NCBI RefSeq assembly: GCF_004345785.1
Contig: NZ_SLXI01000002.1
Span: 125,774-189,773, forward strand
From: Bisgaardia hudsonensis
Lineage (GTDB): Bacteria; Pseudomonadota; Gammaproteobacteria; Enterobacterales; Pasteurellaceae
DNA length: 64,000 bases
Direction of reading: 5' to 3'
In this document: positions 8,846 through 18,141 of the stretch, piece after piece
Numbering within the stretch: position 1 is the stretch's first letter
How the letters are laid out: each line of letters starts with the position of its first letter
Notes under the pieces: generated by a model
Told to the model about the DNA's origin: nothing
The model's database searches: none
Seen by the model: only the letters and a program-made list of their open reading frames with translations
Translations under genes and position numbers: made by a program

Positions 8846-9253
8846 CTATTTATTAGCTTCATAAAGTTTGCAATAACCCATTACAGCTTCCATAAAGAGT
8901 TTGGCATCTCTCAGTGTTTCTGGTGAATTGATTTGATCGATACATTTATTAAAAATTTGACGAAATTGCTCATCAACGTATTCTCTGCTTTCAGCATAAG
9001 CTACCTTTGCTTTTAACATTTTTATAAATGGAATTAATTCATTGTATTTATTCTCTTTACCTTTTTTATCTTTACTTTGTTGTACTTTTTCATTCCACAT
9101 GGAAAGCTCATCATAAAACTTGCGTAATTGAGTTGTTTTATTATATTTTCCTTTACGCATCTTAATTTTTTCAGCTGATTTTTCTGCAATATCTGAAAAA
9201 ATATTTTCAGATTTATTTGAACCAAATTTTATTTTTTCTATTATGTTATACAT
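8846..9253 (-). CDS. csm2: Type III-A small subunit Csm2
   Basis: The 135-residue, mostly helical and lysine-rich protein has the Csm2 pattern: KKNKTTQLRKFYDEL-like text (TTQLRKFYDELSMWNEKV), then IPFIKMLKAKVAYAESR, then a C-terminal helix with FMEAVMGYCKLYE. Csm2 forms the second filament of the Csm complex and contacts target RNA. I chose the ATG at 9253 because AAGGGG lies 8 bases upstream and it starts 10 bp after csm1 stops. A longer reading to 9346 would overlap csm1. Confidence 0.92.
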   Translation of the reverse strand: MYNIIEKIKFGSNKSENIFSDIAEKSAEKIKMRKGKYNKTTQLRKFYDELSMWNEKVQQSKDKKGKENKYNELIPFIKMLKAKVAYAESREYVDEQFRQIFNKCIDQINSPETLRDAKLFMEAVMGYCKLYEANK

Positions 9254-9263
9254 AGTTTTCCCC

Positions 9264-11567
9264 TTAATATTCACGTTTTTGATAAAAATAATTAAATAAT
9301 GGAATAGTGAATTTACCTTTATATTTTTCAATACCAAGGTCACCAAATGATTTTATGATTTGTGTAAGAGCAAGATCCTTTTTCTCCTTTGGTAATTTAT
9401 CCAATACATAGCGAGCGGTACGATAATAAAAACGGCTACGCCACATTGTATTTTCAATATTGTTATTGGTATTCTCTGCTTGTTTAGATAACCGAATTAA
9501 AGAATATAGGTATGACGTTGAGATATTGTAGTCATTTGCTAATCGGTTGATTTCTAGCTCTAATTCATTAAGTTTATGCCAATCAGCCCATTTAATTGAT
9601 TGTTGATAAATAGTAACGGCGTTTTTTCCTTCTACTTTTTTTGCTTTTTCTAAAGCGTCTTCTGCTTGTTGACCTAGACGAGGGATAGGAATCCCTACTT
9701 TCGTCATTACCATTCCAATAGAAAAATGAATATCTGTATTATGAGCAACATAACGAGTAAATTCTTTTTGCATATCCGTAGCCAGTTTTTGGATTGAGTA
9801 CCAAGGACCAATTAAAAAGAAATCATCTCCACCTGCGAATACAGTGTAAGTATTCGGAAAATTCTCAGCACAATAGGCAGGAAGCCATAAACTAAAAAAG
9901 AAATTCATTTGACGAGAAAGTGCGGTCGTTTTTGCAAGATTATTTTTCATTAATCCCTTTTGGAAAATTGTACCTAAATTATCAATATCACCTTTTAGAG
10001 TCATTAATGCTATTTGACCGATATAATTTTGATTGTTATCAGGTTTTCTATCCTCACAGGCTAGGTAATCGAAGGTTTTTATTTGATTCTCATTATAATT
10101 TTTATTTTCTTCTTCAATATTTTTGTATTTATTATCATCTGTAATACCATTTTCTTTAAATTTTGGAATGTAGGCGTTAATATAGCGTTTTGCATAGCCA
10201 TTCCAATTTGGTTTATTTAAATTTTGTGGTATTGAAATATCCCAAAAACGATGAATTTGTTGGTATTCTGTGACTTTTCCAAAATTACTGGCCGATTCTT
10301 TTTTGTCTTTATCTTTTTCTGAGAAAGAAATACCAAAACCAAAAATATTCATTTCAAGCGATTGAGTTTGGTTATTTTTATAAATTTCACTATCATAGTC
10401 TGAAACAATAATGTAATCGTTTTTAACTAATAATTCACCGATTTTAATTTGATCATTCGATATTGATGAGCGATTATTTTTTACAGAAGGAAAGTAATGA
10501 TTTAATTCACAAATACCTTTTGAATAATCAACATTTAATACAGTTTGTTCATTTTCTGTAAGGTATAAGCGTTGTAATTTTGTTTCTTCTAATTTTTCAT
10601 ATAAGGTGTTTAATAATTGATTAAATTTATTGCCATTCGAAAGTTGATCGTTTTGTACTACTTGCGTTGCGATGTCAATACCTGCTAATCCATAGGTATT
10701 GGTAATAAACCATTGGTTTAATTCTTTTTGTACGCTAGTTAGTTGTGAATGTATAAAATCATTATTGGGTGCAATGATTAAAAATTTACCAGCAGCATTC
10801 ATTATTTGGCTTGTACTCGGTAAATTACAGGCTTCCAAAAGTTTTAAAGCTGCAAGTTCAGTAAATAGGGATACTTGGAATGAGCGTCCTCTTAATAATT
10901 TAGCTGAATTTTTATTGGTTTGGCTCCCCCCTGAAAAAATAAAATTTTGTATTCCAAAGAAATCACCTTGTATTAATAATATCTCTTTTTTTTCATTAGG
11001 ATATGCTAAAGCTATAGCAATAGCGGTAATCGTTTTATAATGATCATAGAGTGAAATATCTTCGGCAAATTCACTAGGGAGTTGACTTGTGAAACATTGT
11101 AATGCGGTATCAAAATGATCCAACCATACTAATAAATTAGAACGATGTGAAGTTGGAATATCTTTTAATCCTTCTAAGAATGCTTCCCATAGCTTTAATT
11201 TTTCTTCTTTTATGTCGATATTTTGATTATTTATTGGAAAGATTGCTGTTGGCGTTGTTTGGTTTATTGGATAAAAATAGGAAGGTTTAGTTACTGAAGG
11301 TGTTTGTTTTAAGTGAATATTTTCAAACAAAGAAAAAAGTTCTGAACTTGAATGATTATTGTGTTGATTATTACCTAAAGCAATTTGATTAGCTTCAGTC
11401 AATATATCTTCTATATTTTTAGGATGTAAGGCTGTGTTTAATTCAGATGGCAAATAGTCATTAATTTTTTCTAATTCTTCTTTATCTGGGGCGAATATTT
11501 CAAGTCCTTTATAAAAACAAGCGAAGGCGATTTGATGAATTTCTTTTGTTGAGAAATGTTGAGTCAT
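9264..11567 (-). CDS. cas10: Cas10/Csm1: cyclase active, HD nuclease motif lost
   Basis: The 767-residue protein is the first gene of the effector operon. The first palm region has QGDFFGIQNFIFSGG near residue 200. The second palm carries GGDD at residues 579-582 (FAGGDDFF), the site that makes cyclic oligoadenylates when target RNA binds. LYDHYKTITAIAIALA near residue 178 is another family signature. The N terminus aligns by position with the HD domain, but where family members read LLHDIGK this protein reads FACFYKGLEIF, without the His-Asp pair. The later A-D-x-L-S-S-G-E region reads ANQIALGNN. Single-stranded DNA cleavage by Cas10 is therefore probably lost. GAGG precedes the start. Confidence 0.95.
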   Translation of the reverse strand: MTQHFSTKEIHQIAFACFYKGLEIFAPDKEELEKINDYLPSELNTALHPKNIEDILTEANQIALGNNQHNNHSSSELFSLFENIHLKQTPSVTKPSYFYPINQTTPTAIFPINNQNIDIKEEKLKLWEAFLEGLKDIPTSHRSNLLVWLDHFDTALQCFTSQLPSEFAEDISLYDHYKTITAIAIALAYPNEKKEILLIQGDFFGIQNFIFSGGSQTNKNSAKLLRGRSFQVSLFTELAALKLLEACNLPSTSQIMNAAGKFLIIAPNNDFIHSQLTSVQKELNQWFITNTYGLAGIDIATQVVQNDQLSNGNKFNQLLNTLYEKLEETKLQRLYLTENEQTVLNVDYSKGICELNHYFPSVKNNRSSISNDQIKIGELLVKNDYIIVSDYDSEIYKNNQTQSLEMNIFGFGISFSEKDKDKKESASNFGKVTEYQQIHRFWDISIPQNLNKPNWNGYAKRYINAYIPKFKENGITDDNKYKNIEEENKNYNENQIKTFDYLACEDRKPDNNQNYIGQIALMTLKGDIDNLGTIFQKGLMKNNLAKTTALSRQMNFFFSLWLPAYCAENFPNTYTVFAGGDDFFLIGPWYSIQKLATDMQKEFTRYVAHNTDIHFSIGMVMTKVGIPIPRLGQQAEDALEKAKKVEGKNAVTIYQQSIKWADWHKLNELELEINRLANDYNISTSYLYSLIRLSKQAENTNNNIENTMWRSRFYYRTARYVLDKLPKEKKDLALTQIIKSFGDLGIEKYKGKFTIPLFNYFYQKREY

Positions 11568-11625
11568 TAATTGATACCTCTTTAAAAATTTTGAGAAAGT
11601 ATATCAAGGCAGTAAAAAATAAATA

Positions 11626-11647
11626 AAAATTACAAATTTGTAATTTT
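11626..11647. promoter_or_regulatory. 22-bp perfect palindrome upstream of csm1, copy 1 of TTACAAATTTGTAA
   Basis: A perfect 22-bp inverted repeat centred on AAATTT lies 59 bp upstream of the csm1 start codon. The inner 14 bases are identical to the palindrome at the end of cas6. Its position suits an operator at the main promoter of the csm operon. No regulator is known, and the function is inferred. Confidence 0.45.
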
Positions 11648-11849
11648 ATTAGTTTTTTGATTATATCAATTAAAGAAAAAAGATAAATTAGTAATTTAAT
11701 CTATTAACTAATTGAGTAGTTTTATATTGAAAAATGTGATGAAAATCATAAAAATAGAAGTGAATAATTGCATTGTTTGGATATTGACTAATTATTATGA
11801 TGTTATCTTTTGATTGATATTAGATATAATAAATCAATGAGGGCAAAAT

Positions 11850-12155
11850 ATGTTTAAATTTATTATTGATGTTTTTATTACGGGGATAAAAATTGATCTA
11901 ATAATTCTATTGTTTTTCTTATTTATTATTGGTTTAGGTATTAGTTTTTTTCTTATTCTAACAAATAGAAATGGTATTTATTATGTTTTAATTTGGTTGG
12001 TTTCAATTATTATTTATTCTGTTTACCTCATTATAAAGAAATCAAAGAAAATAAATTATGAAAAGAAATCAATGACAGAAACAGAATTATGGGTTGAGAA
12101 GGAATTACAAAGACCGATCATTCAAAAAATTTTAAATAAAAAAGAAGATAAATAG
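11850..12155 (+). CDS. Small two-helix membrane protein of unknown function
   Basis: The 101-residue protein has two strongly hydrophobic helices (about residues 17-40 and 45-63), followed by a lysine-rich cytoplasmic tail of about 38 residues that contains ETELWVEKELQRP. I recognise no family. It has GAGGG ahead of the ATG and is transcribed away from csm1, with 282 bp between their starts. Membrane proteins with short soluble tails occur as effectors beside some type III systems, but this tail is too short for a CARF domain and the neighbourhood is the only hint. It could equally be an unrelated flanking gene. Confidence 0.6.
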   Translation: MFKFIIDVFITGIKIDLIILLFFLFIIGLGISFFLILTNRNGIYYVLIWLVSIIIYSVYLIIKKSKKINYEKKSMTETELWVEKELQRPIIQKILNKKEDK

Positions 12156-12322
12156 GGCATATTTGTTTGGAATATTTAAGTTATTTCTTTAAAAGCAGAT
12201 ATATGAAAATTTAGTTTATTTAGTATGATACAAAATGGCATAAGCCGAATGTTAAGTAATATTTTAATTGTATGTAAAAAAAGGGATATTGAGGTAATTT
12301 AACAGTGTTTGAAAGGATTAAA

Positions 12323-12399
12323 TGGTGCGACCGGGTGGACTCGAACCACTGACCCCCACCATGTCAAGGTGGTGCTCTAACCAACTGAGCTACGGTCGC
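12323..12399 (-). tRNA. tRNA-Val (anticodon GAC)
   Basis: The minus strand reads as a 77-nt cloverleaf including an encoded CCA. It has the acceptor GCGACCG paired with CGGTCGC, a D arm with AGCTCAGTTGGTTAGAGC, the anticodon stem CCACC/GGTGG with loop TTGACAT, and a T arm containing GGTTCGAGTCC. The anticodon GAC reads valine GUC/GUU codons. An uptake signal abuts its 5' side at 12401. Confidence 0.97.
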
Positions 12400-12409
12400 T
12401 AAGTGCGGT

Positions 12410-12741
12410 GCATAATATCTATTTTTTTTTATCAAGACAAGTTATTTTTTCCTGTTAAAATCTGTTTGTTATAAATTTAGACAGTCTATTGAATAATTTA
12501 TAGTATTTTTAATCTTTTTTTATCATTTGTGATATCGATCTAATCCTATTTTCAGGTATAATACGCAAGATTTTCAAGGTTTTGGCATTTCTTTATCTTT
12601 ATCGGTTTATTTTATCGTGTTTAATTACTCCTTTTAGGGTATGTTGTTGTATTTTTTTGTTGTGGATGAAAGTGGATAAGGATAAGTAAGTTTGAATTTT
12701 GAATGTGTTTATATATTTAAGTAATTGACGGAGTAAAAATA
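12410..12741 (+). promoter_or_regulatory. pykA upstream region with a -10 box
   Basis: This is a 332-bp gene-free stretch. It holds a TATAAT hexamer at 12557-12562 with no convincing -35 at standard spacing, so the mRNA leader would be about 175 nt. GACGGAG precedes the pykA ATG. I see no riboswitch-like structure or small ORF that I can support. Confidence 0.4.
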
Positions 12742-14181
12742 ATGTCTACAAGACTAAGAAGAACTAAAATCGTTTGTACTATGGGGCCTTCTACGGATCG
12801 TGGTGATAACTTAGAAAAAATTATTGCTGCTGGTGCAAACGTTGTTCGTATGAACTTCTCGCATGGTACGCCTGAAGATCATATTGGTCGAGCAGCTCGT
12901 GTACGTGAAATTTCAAAAAAATTAGGTAAAACCGTTGCAATTCTTGGTGATTTGCAAGGTCCTAAGATACGCGTTTCGACGTTTAAAGATGGTAAGATAT
13001 TTTTAAATATTGGTGATAAATTTGTATTAGATGCTAACTTACCTAGAGGTGAAGGAACAGAAGAAGCTGTTGGTTTAGATTATAAAACATTGCCACAAGA
13101 TGTGGTACCTGGCGATATTTTATTGTTAGATGATGGTCGTGTTCAATTAAAAGTTTTATCAACAGATGGTGCGAAAGTATTAACTGAAGTAACAGTTGGC
13201 GGTCCTTTATCTAATAATAAAGGTATTAATAAATTAGGTGGAGGTTTATCTGCTGATGCGTTAACAGAGAAAGATAAAGCAGATATTTTAACTGCGGCTA
13301 AAATTGGTGTGGATTATTTAGCGGTGTCTTTCCCTCGTTCAAGTGCTGATTTAAATTATGCACGTGAATTAGCAAAAGAAGCTGGCTTAAATGCAAAAAT
13401 TGTTGCTAAAGTAGAGCGTGCTGAAACTGTGGTTGATGATAAAGCTATGGATGACATCATTTTAGCTTCTGATGTGATTATGGTTGCACGTGGTGATTTA
13501 GGGGTGGAAATTGGCGATCCCGAATTAGTTGGAGTTCAAAAGAAATTAATTCGCCGTTCACGCCAATTAAATCGTGTGGTGATTACTGCAACACAAATGA
13601 TGGAATCAATGATCAGCAATCCTATGCCGACTCGTGCAGAAGTAATGGATGTGGCAAATGCTGTATTAGATGGTACTGATGCGGTAATGCTTTCTGCGGA
13701 AACGGCAGCTGGTCAATATCCAGAAGAAACAGTAGCCTCAATGGCTAAAGTTTGTTTAGGGGCTGAAAAAATGCCAAGCCTAAATGTTTCCCGTCATCGT
13801 AACGATATTACATTTGAGACTATTGAAGAAAGTGTAGCAATGTCGGCAATGTATGCTGCAAACCATATGAAAGGCATTTCAGCTATCGTTTCAATGACAA
13901 ATAGTGGACGTACGCCATTATTAATGTCACGTATCAGTTCTGGCTTACCAATTTTTGCATTATCTCGTCATGAAAAAACATTGAGTTTATGTGCTTTATA
14001 CCGTGGTGTTACGCCAGTTCATAGCGAAACACTTGAAAGTACAGCAGAAGGCGCGAGAGAGGCAATTCGTCTATTAAAAGATAAAGGTCATTTAGAAGCT
14101 GGTGATCTTGTATTGGTAACTCAAGGTGAAGCTCATCAGGCGGGCGGGACAAATATTTGTCGTATGCTAGTTGTTGAATAA
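12742..14181 (+). CDS. pykA: Pyruvate kinase (PykA type)
   Basis: The 479-residue protein is colinear with E. coli PykA throughout. It contains [31 protein letters not shown], the active-site KVERAE and [12 protein letters not shown] regions, and TQMMESMI with [21 protein letters not shown] (split motifs). It makes pyruvate and ATP from phosphoenolpyruvate and ADP, the last step of glycolysis, in the cytosol. The C-terminal regulatory domain is complete. It is monocistronic, ending in a strong hairpin terminator. Confidence 0.98.
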   Translation: MSTRLRRTKIVCTMGPSTDRGDNLEKIIAAGANVVRMNFSHGTPEDHIGRAARVREISKKLGKTVAILGDLQGPKIRVSTFKDGKIFLNIGDKFVLDANLPRGEGTEEAVGLDYKTLPQDVVPGDILLLDDGRVQLKVLSTDGAKVLTEVTVGGPLSNNKGINKLGGGLSADALTEKDKADILTAAKIGVDYLAVSFPRSSADLNYARELAKEAGLNAKIVAKVERAETVVDDKAMDDIILASDVIMVARGDLGVEIGDPELVGVQKKLIRRSRQLNRVVITATQMMESMISNPMPTRAEVMDVANAVLDGTDAVMLSAETAAGQYPEETVASMAKVCLGAEKMPSLNVSRHRNDITFETIEESVAMSAMYAANHMKGISAIVSMTNSGRTPLLMSRISSGLPIFALSRHEKTLSLCALYRGVTPVHSETLESTAEGAREAIRLLKDKGHLEAGDLVLVTQGEAHQAGGTNICRMLVVE

Positions 14182-14202
14182 TTTGACTTAACAATGAATA
14201 AC

Positions 14203-14237
14203 AAAACGGTAAACTTTAAAGGTTTACCGTTTTTTTA
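14203..14237 (+). terminator. Terminator of pykA
   Basis: AAACGGTAAAC pairs with GTTTACCGTTT around a 7-base loop, followed by a run of seven T. It lies between convergent pykA and the DUF218 gene. Confidence 0.9.
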
Positions 14238-14241
14238 TAGG

Positions 14242-14991
14242 TTAAAAATATTTAATTTTCCAATAAGCAAGCCATTCTTTTATTAATTGTGCATTTTTAG
14301 CGATAGCAGCTGATTGAGGAATAAAATGCATTAAATTTAATGGATAGTAATCAGGTGTAATACCACTTCCAATACTTGCTGGTAATACTGTAAACCCTTG
14401 TTTTTCAAAAAGCAATTTTGCTCTTTGCATATGCCATTGATTAGTCACTAGAATAATTTTTTCAATTTTTTCTTGAGAAAGTATTTTGTAGCTAAAAATA
14501 GCATTTTCAATAGTATTTTTAGATTGTTCTTCTTGCCATTTGGTTGGTGTATTGAAAAAATATTGCAGTTCATTTGCCATAATGTTTGCTTCGGAATTAC
14601 CATTTGGGGTACTTCCAGAAAGTAGTATTGGTAATTGAGTTTCTTTGTATAAATAGCTAGCGTAACGCAAGCGTTCTAATGCTATTTGTGGTACGGCAAG
14701 GCTTGAATATAATTCTTTGTTATCTCGCAATCCGCCCCCTAAAACAACAATAGCTTGAGCAGACTGATAGTCATTTAAGGTTAGGTTGTCTTCAATAACC
14801 AAACTATCTTCCAATTTTTGTGCTGTATAAGGTAGGCTAAAGGTATAAAGTAATCCTAATGCAAGTGCGGTCAAAAAATAACTTAATTTTTTATAATTAA
14901 ACCAGCCTAGTAATAATGCAATTATCCAAATAAATATAATACTAAAAGGTGGAAGTATAATTGTCGAAATTAGTTTTGTTACTTCAAACAT
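14242..14991 (-). CDS. ElyC/YdcF-type DUF218 membrane protein
   Basis: The 249-residue protein has two N-terminal membrane helices (about residues 8-29 and 34-55). A DUF218 domain follows with AIVVLGGG, PILLSGS and ENAIFSYKIL, then IILVTNQWHMQRAKLLFEKQGF. The architecture matches ElyC, an inner-membrane protein linked in E. coli to envelope and peptidoglycan precursor metabolism. The C terminus (PDYYPLNLMHFIPQSAAI...) also fits the family. Its catalytic activity is unknown. It faces the pykA terminator and is divergent from the glycan genes. Confidence 0.8.
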   Translation of the reverse strand: MFEVTKLISTIILPPFSIIFIWIIALLLGWFNYKKLSYFLTALALGLLYTFSLPYTAQKLEDSLVIEDNLTLNDYQSAQAIVVLGGGLRDNKELYSSLAVPQIALERLRYASYLYKETQLPILLSGSTPNGNSEANIMANELQYFFNTPTKWQEEQSKNTIENAIFSYKILSQEKIEKIILVTNQWHMQRAKLLFEKQGFTVLPASIGSGITPDYYPLNLMHFIPQSAAIAKNAQLIKEWLAYWKIKYF

Positions 14992-15146
14992 TCTTATCTA
15001 TTTTATTGATTAAAAGGATAGTAAGCATAAATCCGTTGTAATCTTTTGTAAAGATAATAAGTTTTATTGAATGGATTATTCTTTAGTCTTACAATGCACC
15101 ATTATTTTTCTCTAATTGATATAAATTATATTGAGATATTTTATTT

Positions 15147-16127
15147 ATGAATCAGGTATTAGTTTCCTTAAAAAAACAATTACAACAAATAGCAGAAATT
15201 ATTGTTGATAGAAATGACGTGATGTATTTTGATTATCCTTTACATTTAAATGTAGGGGATTTGTTGATTTATGTTGGTACAGAAACTTTTTGGAAAGATT
15301 ATGGCATTAATATACGATTAAGACGTTGTTGGCAAAATTTTGATGTTAAGGAAATTACGAAATATATAACACCAAATACCACATTAGTTTGTCATGGCGG
15401 GGGAAATTTTGGCGATATTTATGAGGAAGAGCAACGTTTAAGAGAAACATTGATCAAATCCTTTCCAAATAATCGGATTATTGTTTTACCACAAACGGCT
15501 TATTTTTCTGATGAAAAAGCATTAGAAAAATCGGCGTCAATTTTTTTACAACATAACGATTGTCATTTATTTGCTAGGGATCTTAATAGCTTAACTATTA
15601 TGCAAGCCTTTTCTAATAAAGTGACGTTGTCACCAGATATGGCACATCAGTTGTATGGTATGTTACATCGTCAATCTAAAAGTGCGGTAGAAAATAAACA
15701 AATGTCTGAAAAAAATACGTTATACTTTTTACGAAAAGATATTGAAGCAAGCCATATTGAAAAAAATATTCAAGTAAAGTTATCAGCGAATGCTCATATA
15801 AAAGACTGGGAAGATTTATTAATAGTAGCAGATGATAAAGTTGCTCGATTATGCAGTAAATTATCAAAAATAGCGAATATATTACATTTATCTTTCCTTA
15901 AAAATTGGGTGAGCAAAATTTGGTATCATCGAGCCTTATCAATTATTAAGAGAGTAAATATTGAATTTTTACGTTATGATTTCGTGGTAACAAGTCGTTT
16001 GCATGGGCATATTTTTTCTTGCTTGTTGGAGTTGCCTCACGCAGTTTGTGATAATTCTTATGGTAAGAATTTAGCTTATTATGAACAATGGACAAAAGAG
16101 ATTACTTTTGCAAAAAAATATGAATAA
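15147..16127 (+). CDS. Polysaccharide pyruvyl transferase family protein
   Basis: The 326-residue protein shows the PS_pyruv_trans fold. It has FDYPLHLNVGDLLIYVG at the start, LVCHGGGNFGDIY near residue 80, IIVLPQTAYFSD, and a C-terminal FVVTSRLHGHIFSCLL. Members add pyruvate ketals to sugars of surface polysaccharides, though many have unproven activity. There is no signal peptide, so it is cytosolic. It opens a six-gene rightward cluster. Its stop codon lies inside the start of the flippase gene, so the two are translationally coupled. The ribosome site is weak. Confidence 0.8.
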   Translation: MNQVLVSLKKQLQQIAEIIVDRNDVMYFDYPLHLNVGDLLIYVGTETFWKDYGINIRLRRCWQNFDVKEITKYITPNTTLVCHGGGNFGDIYEEEQRLRETLIKSFPNNRIIVLPQTAYFSDEKALEKSASIFLQHNDCHLFARDLNSLTIMQAFSNKVTLSPDMAHQLYGMLHRQSKSAVENKQMSEKNTLYFLRKDIEASHIEKNIQVKLSANAHIKDWEDLLIVADDKVARLCSKLSKIANILHLSFLKNWVSKIWYHRALSIIKRVNIEFLRYDFVVTSRLHGHIFSCLLELPHAVCDNSYGKNLAYYEQWTKEITFAKKYE

Positions 16128-17304
16128 ACATCGTTCTTTGATTTATTTAATTTTTGTAACTGTGTTGAGTACAGGACTTACAATGATAAGTGCTTTTCTG
16201 CTTGCACACTTATTAAATGTAGAAGATCGAGGTACTTTTCAGTTATTTGTTACCTCCGTAACTTACCTTGTTACTATTGGTGCAGGTGGGGTTGGCTTTG
16301 CATTTGCATTGAGTATGCGTCAACGTCAGTATTTAGGGTGGGCTTATTATTTTGTTAGCTTTCTTGTTGTTAGTGCATTGGTAGCAATTATTGCATTATG
16401 TTTTTTTAAATTAACCACATTTCCTGTGCTATTTATCATTAATGTTGTTTTAACTGCAGTTCTGACTATTACTTTAGAAAAAAGTAAAATTGATGCGAAT
16501 TTAAGGTTTTATAAAGCCATATCATTGCAACAACCAATCCTTGCAGTATTACTCTATGGTATTTGTTATTGGGTTTTCGGAGAACAAAAATTACCGATAG
16601 TATTATATTTATTAACTGGGCTAACTTGTATTCAAGCATTATTGTGCCTTTATTATTTAAGATGTATTAATAAAAATTTTGTTACAGAGCAAAGTCAGGG
16701 ATTATCGAAGATTGATCATCATTTTTTTAGAAAAACTTGGCTAAAACAAAATTTACTACAAACTTTTGGGGCGACAACAGTTAATTTAGATAAGTTTTTA
16801 ATTGTTTCTTTAATGGGAAATTATACCTTAGGGCTTTATACCGTTTGTATCGCATTTGATGCGTTATTAACTAAATTTATTAATATGCTTGCAGATTATT
16901 ATTATTCAGGGTTACTCAACAAGATGAACCGTATTAAGCCTGTTTTGGTGTTAGTGGGTATTATGGGTATAAGTGCGATTGTGATTGTGCCACTTTTATC
17001 TGAACCAATAGTGAGATTCTTTTTTACTGAAAAATACCTTGAAGTTGCACCAATATTAGTATGGTTTATTGTTAATTCAATTATTGCTGGGTTATCTTGG
17101 GTACTTTCTCAAAATATGTTGATTTTGGGAAAACAGATTTTACTATTTACTCGACAAGTGATTTCTATTTTAGTGTTAGTTGGATTATTTTATTATTTTA
17201 GTGAATTAGGGCTATATGGTGTCGCTTATGCGTTAATCGGTGCAAGTTTAACAAGATTAGTTATTTCGATTGTGTACTATTTTAAATACCCTATACTTAA
17301 TTGA
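16120..17304 (+). CDS. Wzx-like oligosaccharide flippase
   Basis: The protein from the ATG at 16120 (394 residues, MNKHRSLIYLIF) has about twelve hydrophobic helices. It begins with a MATE/Wzx-like segment in which LLAHLLNVEDRGTF resembles the conserved L-x-x-x-D-R/Y-G motif. It would flip undecaprenyl-linked glycan units across the inner membrane. I prefer this start to an upstream ATG at 16081 because it overlaps the previous stop by a few bases and removes a polar N-terminal tail with no family match. The polymerase-like gene is two genes downstream. Confidence 0.82.
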   Translation: MNKHRSLIYLIFVTVLSTGLTMISAFLLAHLLNVEDRGTFQLFVTSVTYLVTIGAGGVGFAFALSMRQRQYLGWAYYFVSFLVVSALVAIIALCFFKLTTFPVLFIINVVLTAVLTITLEKSKIDANLRFYKAISLQQPILAVLLYGICYWVFGEQKLPIVLYLLTGLTCIQALLCLYYLRCINKNFVTEQSQGLSKIDHHFFRKTWLKQNLLQTFGATTVNLDKFLIVSLMGNYTLGLYTVCIAFDALLTKFINMLADYYYSGLLNKMNRIKPVLVLVGIMGISAIVIVPLLSEPIVRFFFTEKYLEVAPILVWFIVNSIIAGLSWVLSQNMLILGKQILLFTRQVISILVLVGLFYYFSELGLYGVAYALIGASLTRLVISIVYYFKYPILN

Positions 17305-17360
17305 AATATTTTCTCTACAAAAATGCGTAATAATAAAATAAATAAAATGAAGTCAATAAA

Positions 17361-18128
17361 ATGAAAAAATATTTAATTTCTTTAGCTAAAGATATTCAAC
17401 GTCGAGAACTTTTTTTCCAACAGGCAGATACGCAAGATTTTCAGGTTTTTGATGCGATTAATACGATGCAAAAAACACCTGAAAATTTGACCGCACTTTT
17501 TGATTATAAAAAATTTGAAACACATTATTCTCGTCCTGTTACAACAGGTGAAATTGGTTGTACATTAAGCCATTTAGCCGTTTATCAGTTAATTAAAGAC
17601 GATGATAATGTGGCAGATAATGAATATTGCTTGATTTGTGAAGATGACGCGTTGTTTAATGATAATTTCCAGTATCATTTAGATTGTCTTTTAAAACAAA
17701 AAAATAAAGCCGACATTATTTTAATTGGACAATCAAAAATTGACCGTTTTAATGATATTGAATTGGAAATAACTTATCCGAGTACGTTCTCTTTTTTACA
17801 AAATAAGATTAAAGGTTCACATTTCAAATATGCTTATACCTATCGACCTTATTTTGCTGGAACAGTGGCTTATTTGATTAAGAAATCCGCGGTAAATGTT
17901 TTTCTTGAAAAACAGCAAAAACGCCCATTTTGGTTGGCTGATGATTATATTTTATTTGAACGAGAATTTAAATTAGCGATTTGTACGGTTCGTCCATTAA
18001 TGGTGATCGAGAATCCGAAGTTACAAAGTAATTTAGCAATGCTTCGAGGTGCTTTACAACATAAATTATGGCAAAAATTAATCAAGTATCCATTTAAAAA
18101 ATTATTAGCCATCAAACGTAATTTATAA
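17361..18128 (+). CDS. Glycosyltransferase family 25 (LOS-type)
   Basis: The 255-residue protein begins [17 protein letters not shown] and contains [16 protein letters not shown] and [10 protein letters not shown], the hallmark motifs of GT25. This family includes the Haemophilus/Neisseria enzymes that extend lipooligosaccharide with galactose or glucose. EDD is the probable nucleotide-sugar/metal site. It lies in the glycan cluster after the flippase. The donor and acceptor sugars cannot be told from sequence. Confidence 0.88.
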   Translation: MKKYLISLAKDIQRRELFFQQADTQDFQVFDAINTMQKTPENLTALFDYKKFETHYSRPVTTGEIGCTLSHLAVYQLIKDDDNVADNEYCLICEDDALFNDNFQYHLDCLLKQKNKADIILIGQSKIDRFNDIELEITYPSTFSFLQNKIKGSHFKYAYTYRPYFAGTVAYLIKKSAVNVFLEKQQKRPFWLADDYILFEREFKLAICTVRPLMVIENPKLQSNLAMLRGALQHKLWQKLIKYPFKKLLAIKRNL

Positions 18129-18141
18129 CTTAGGAAAGTTT

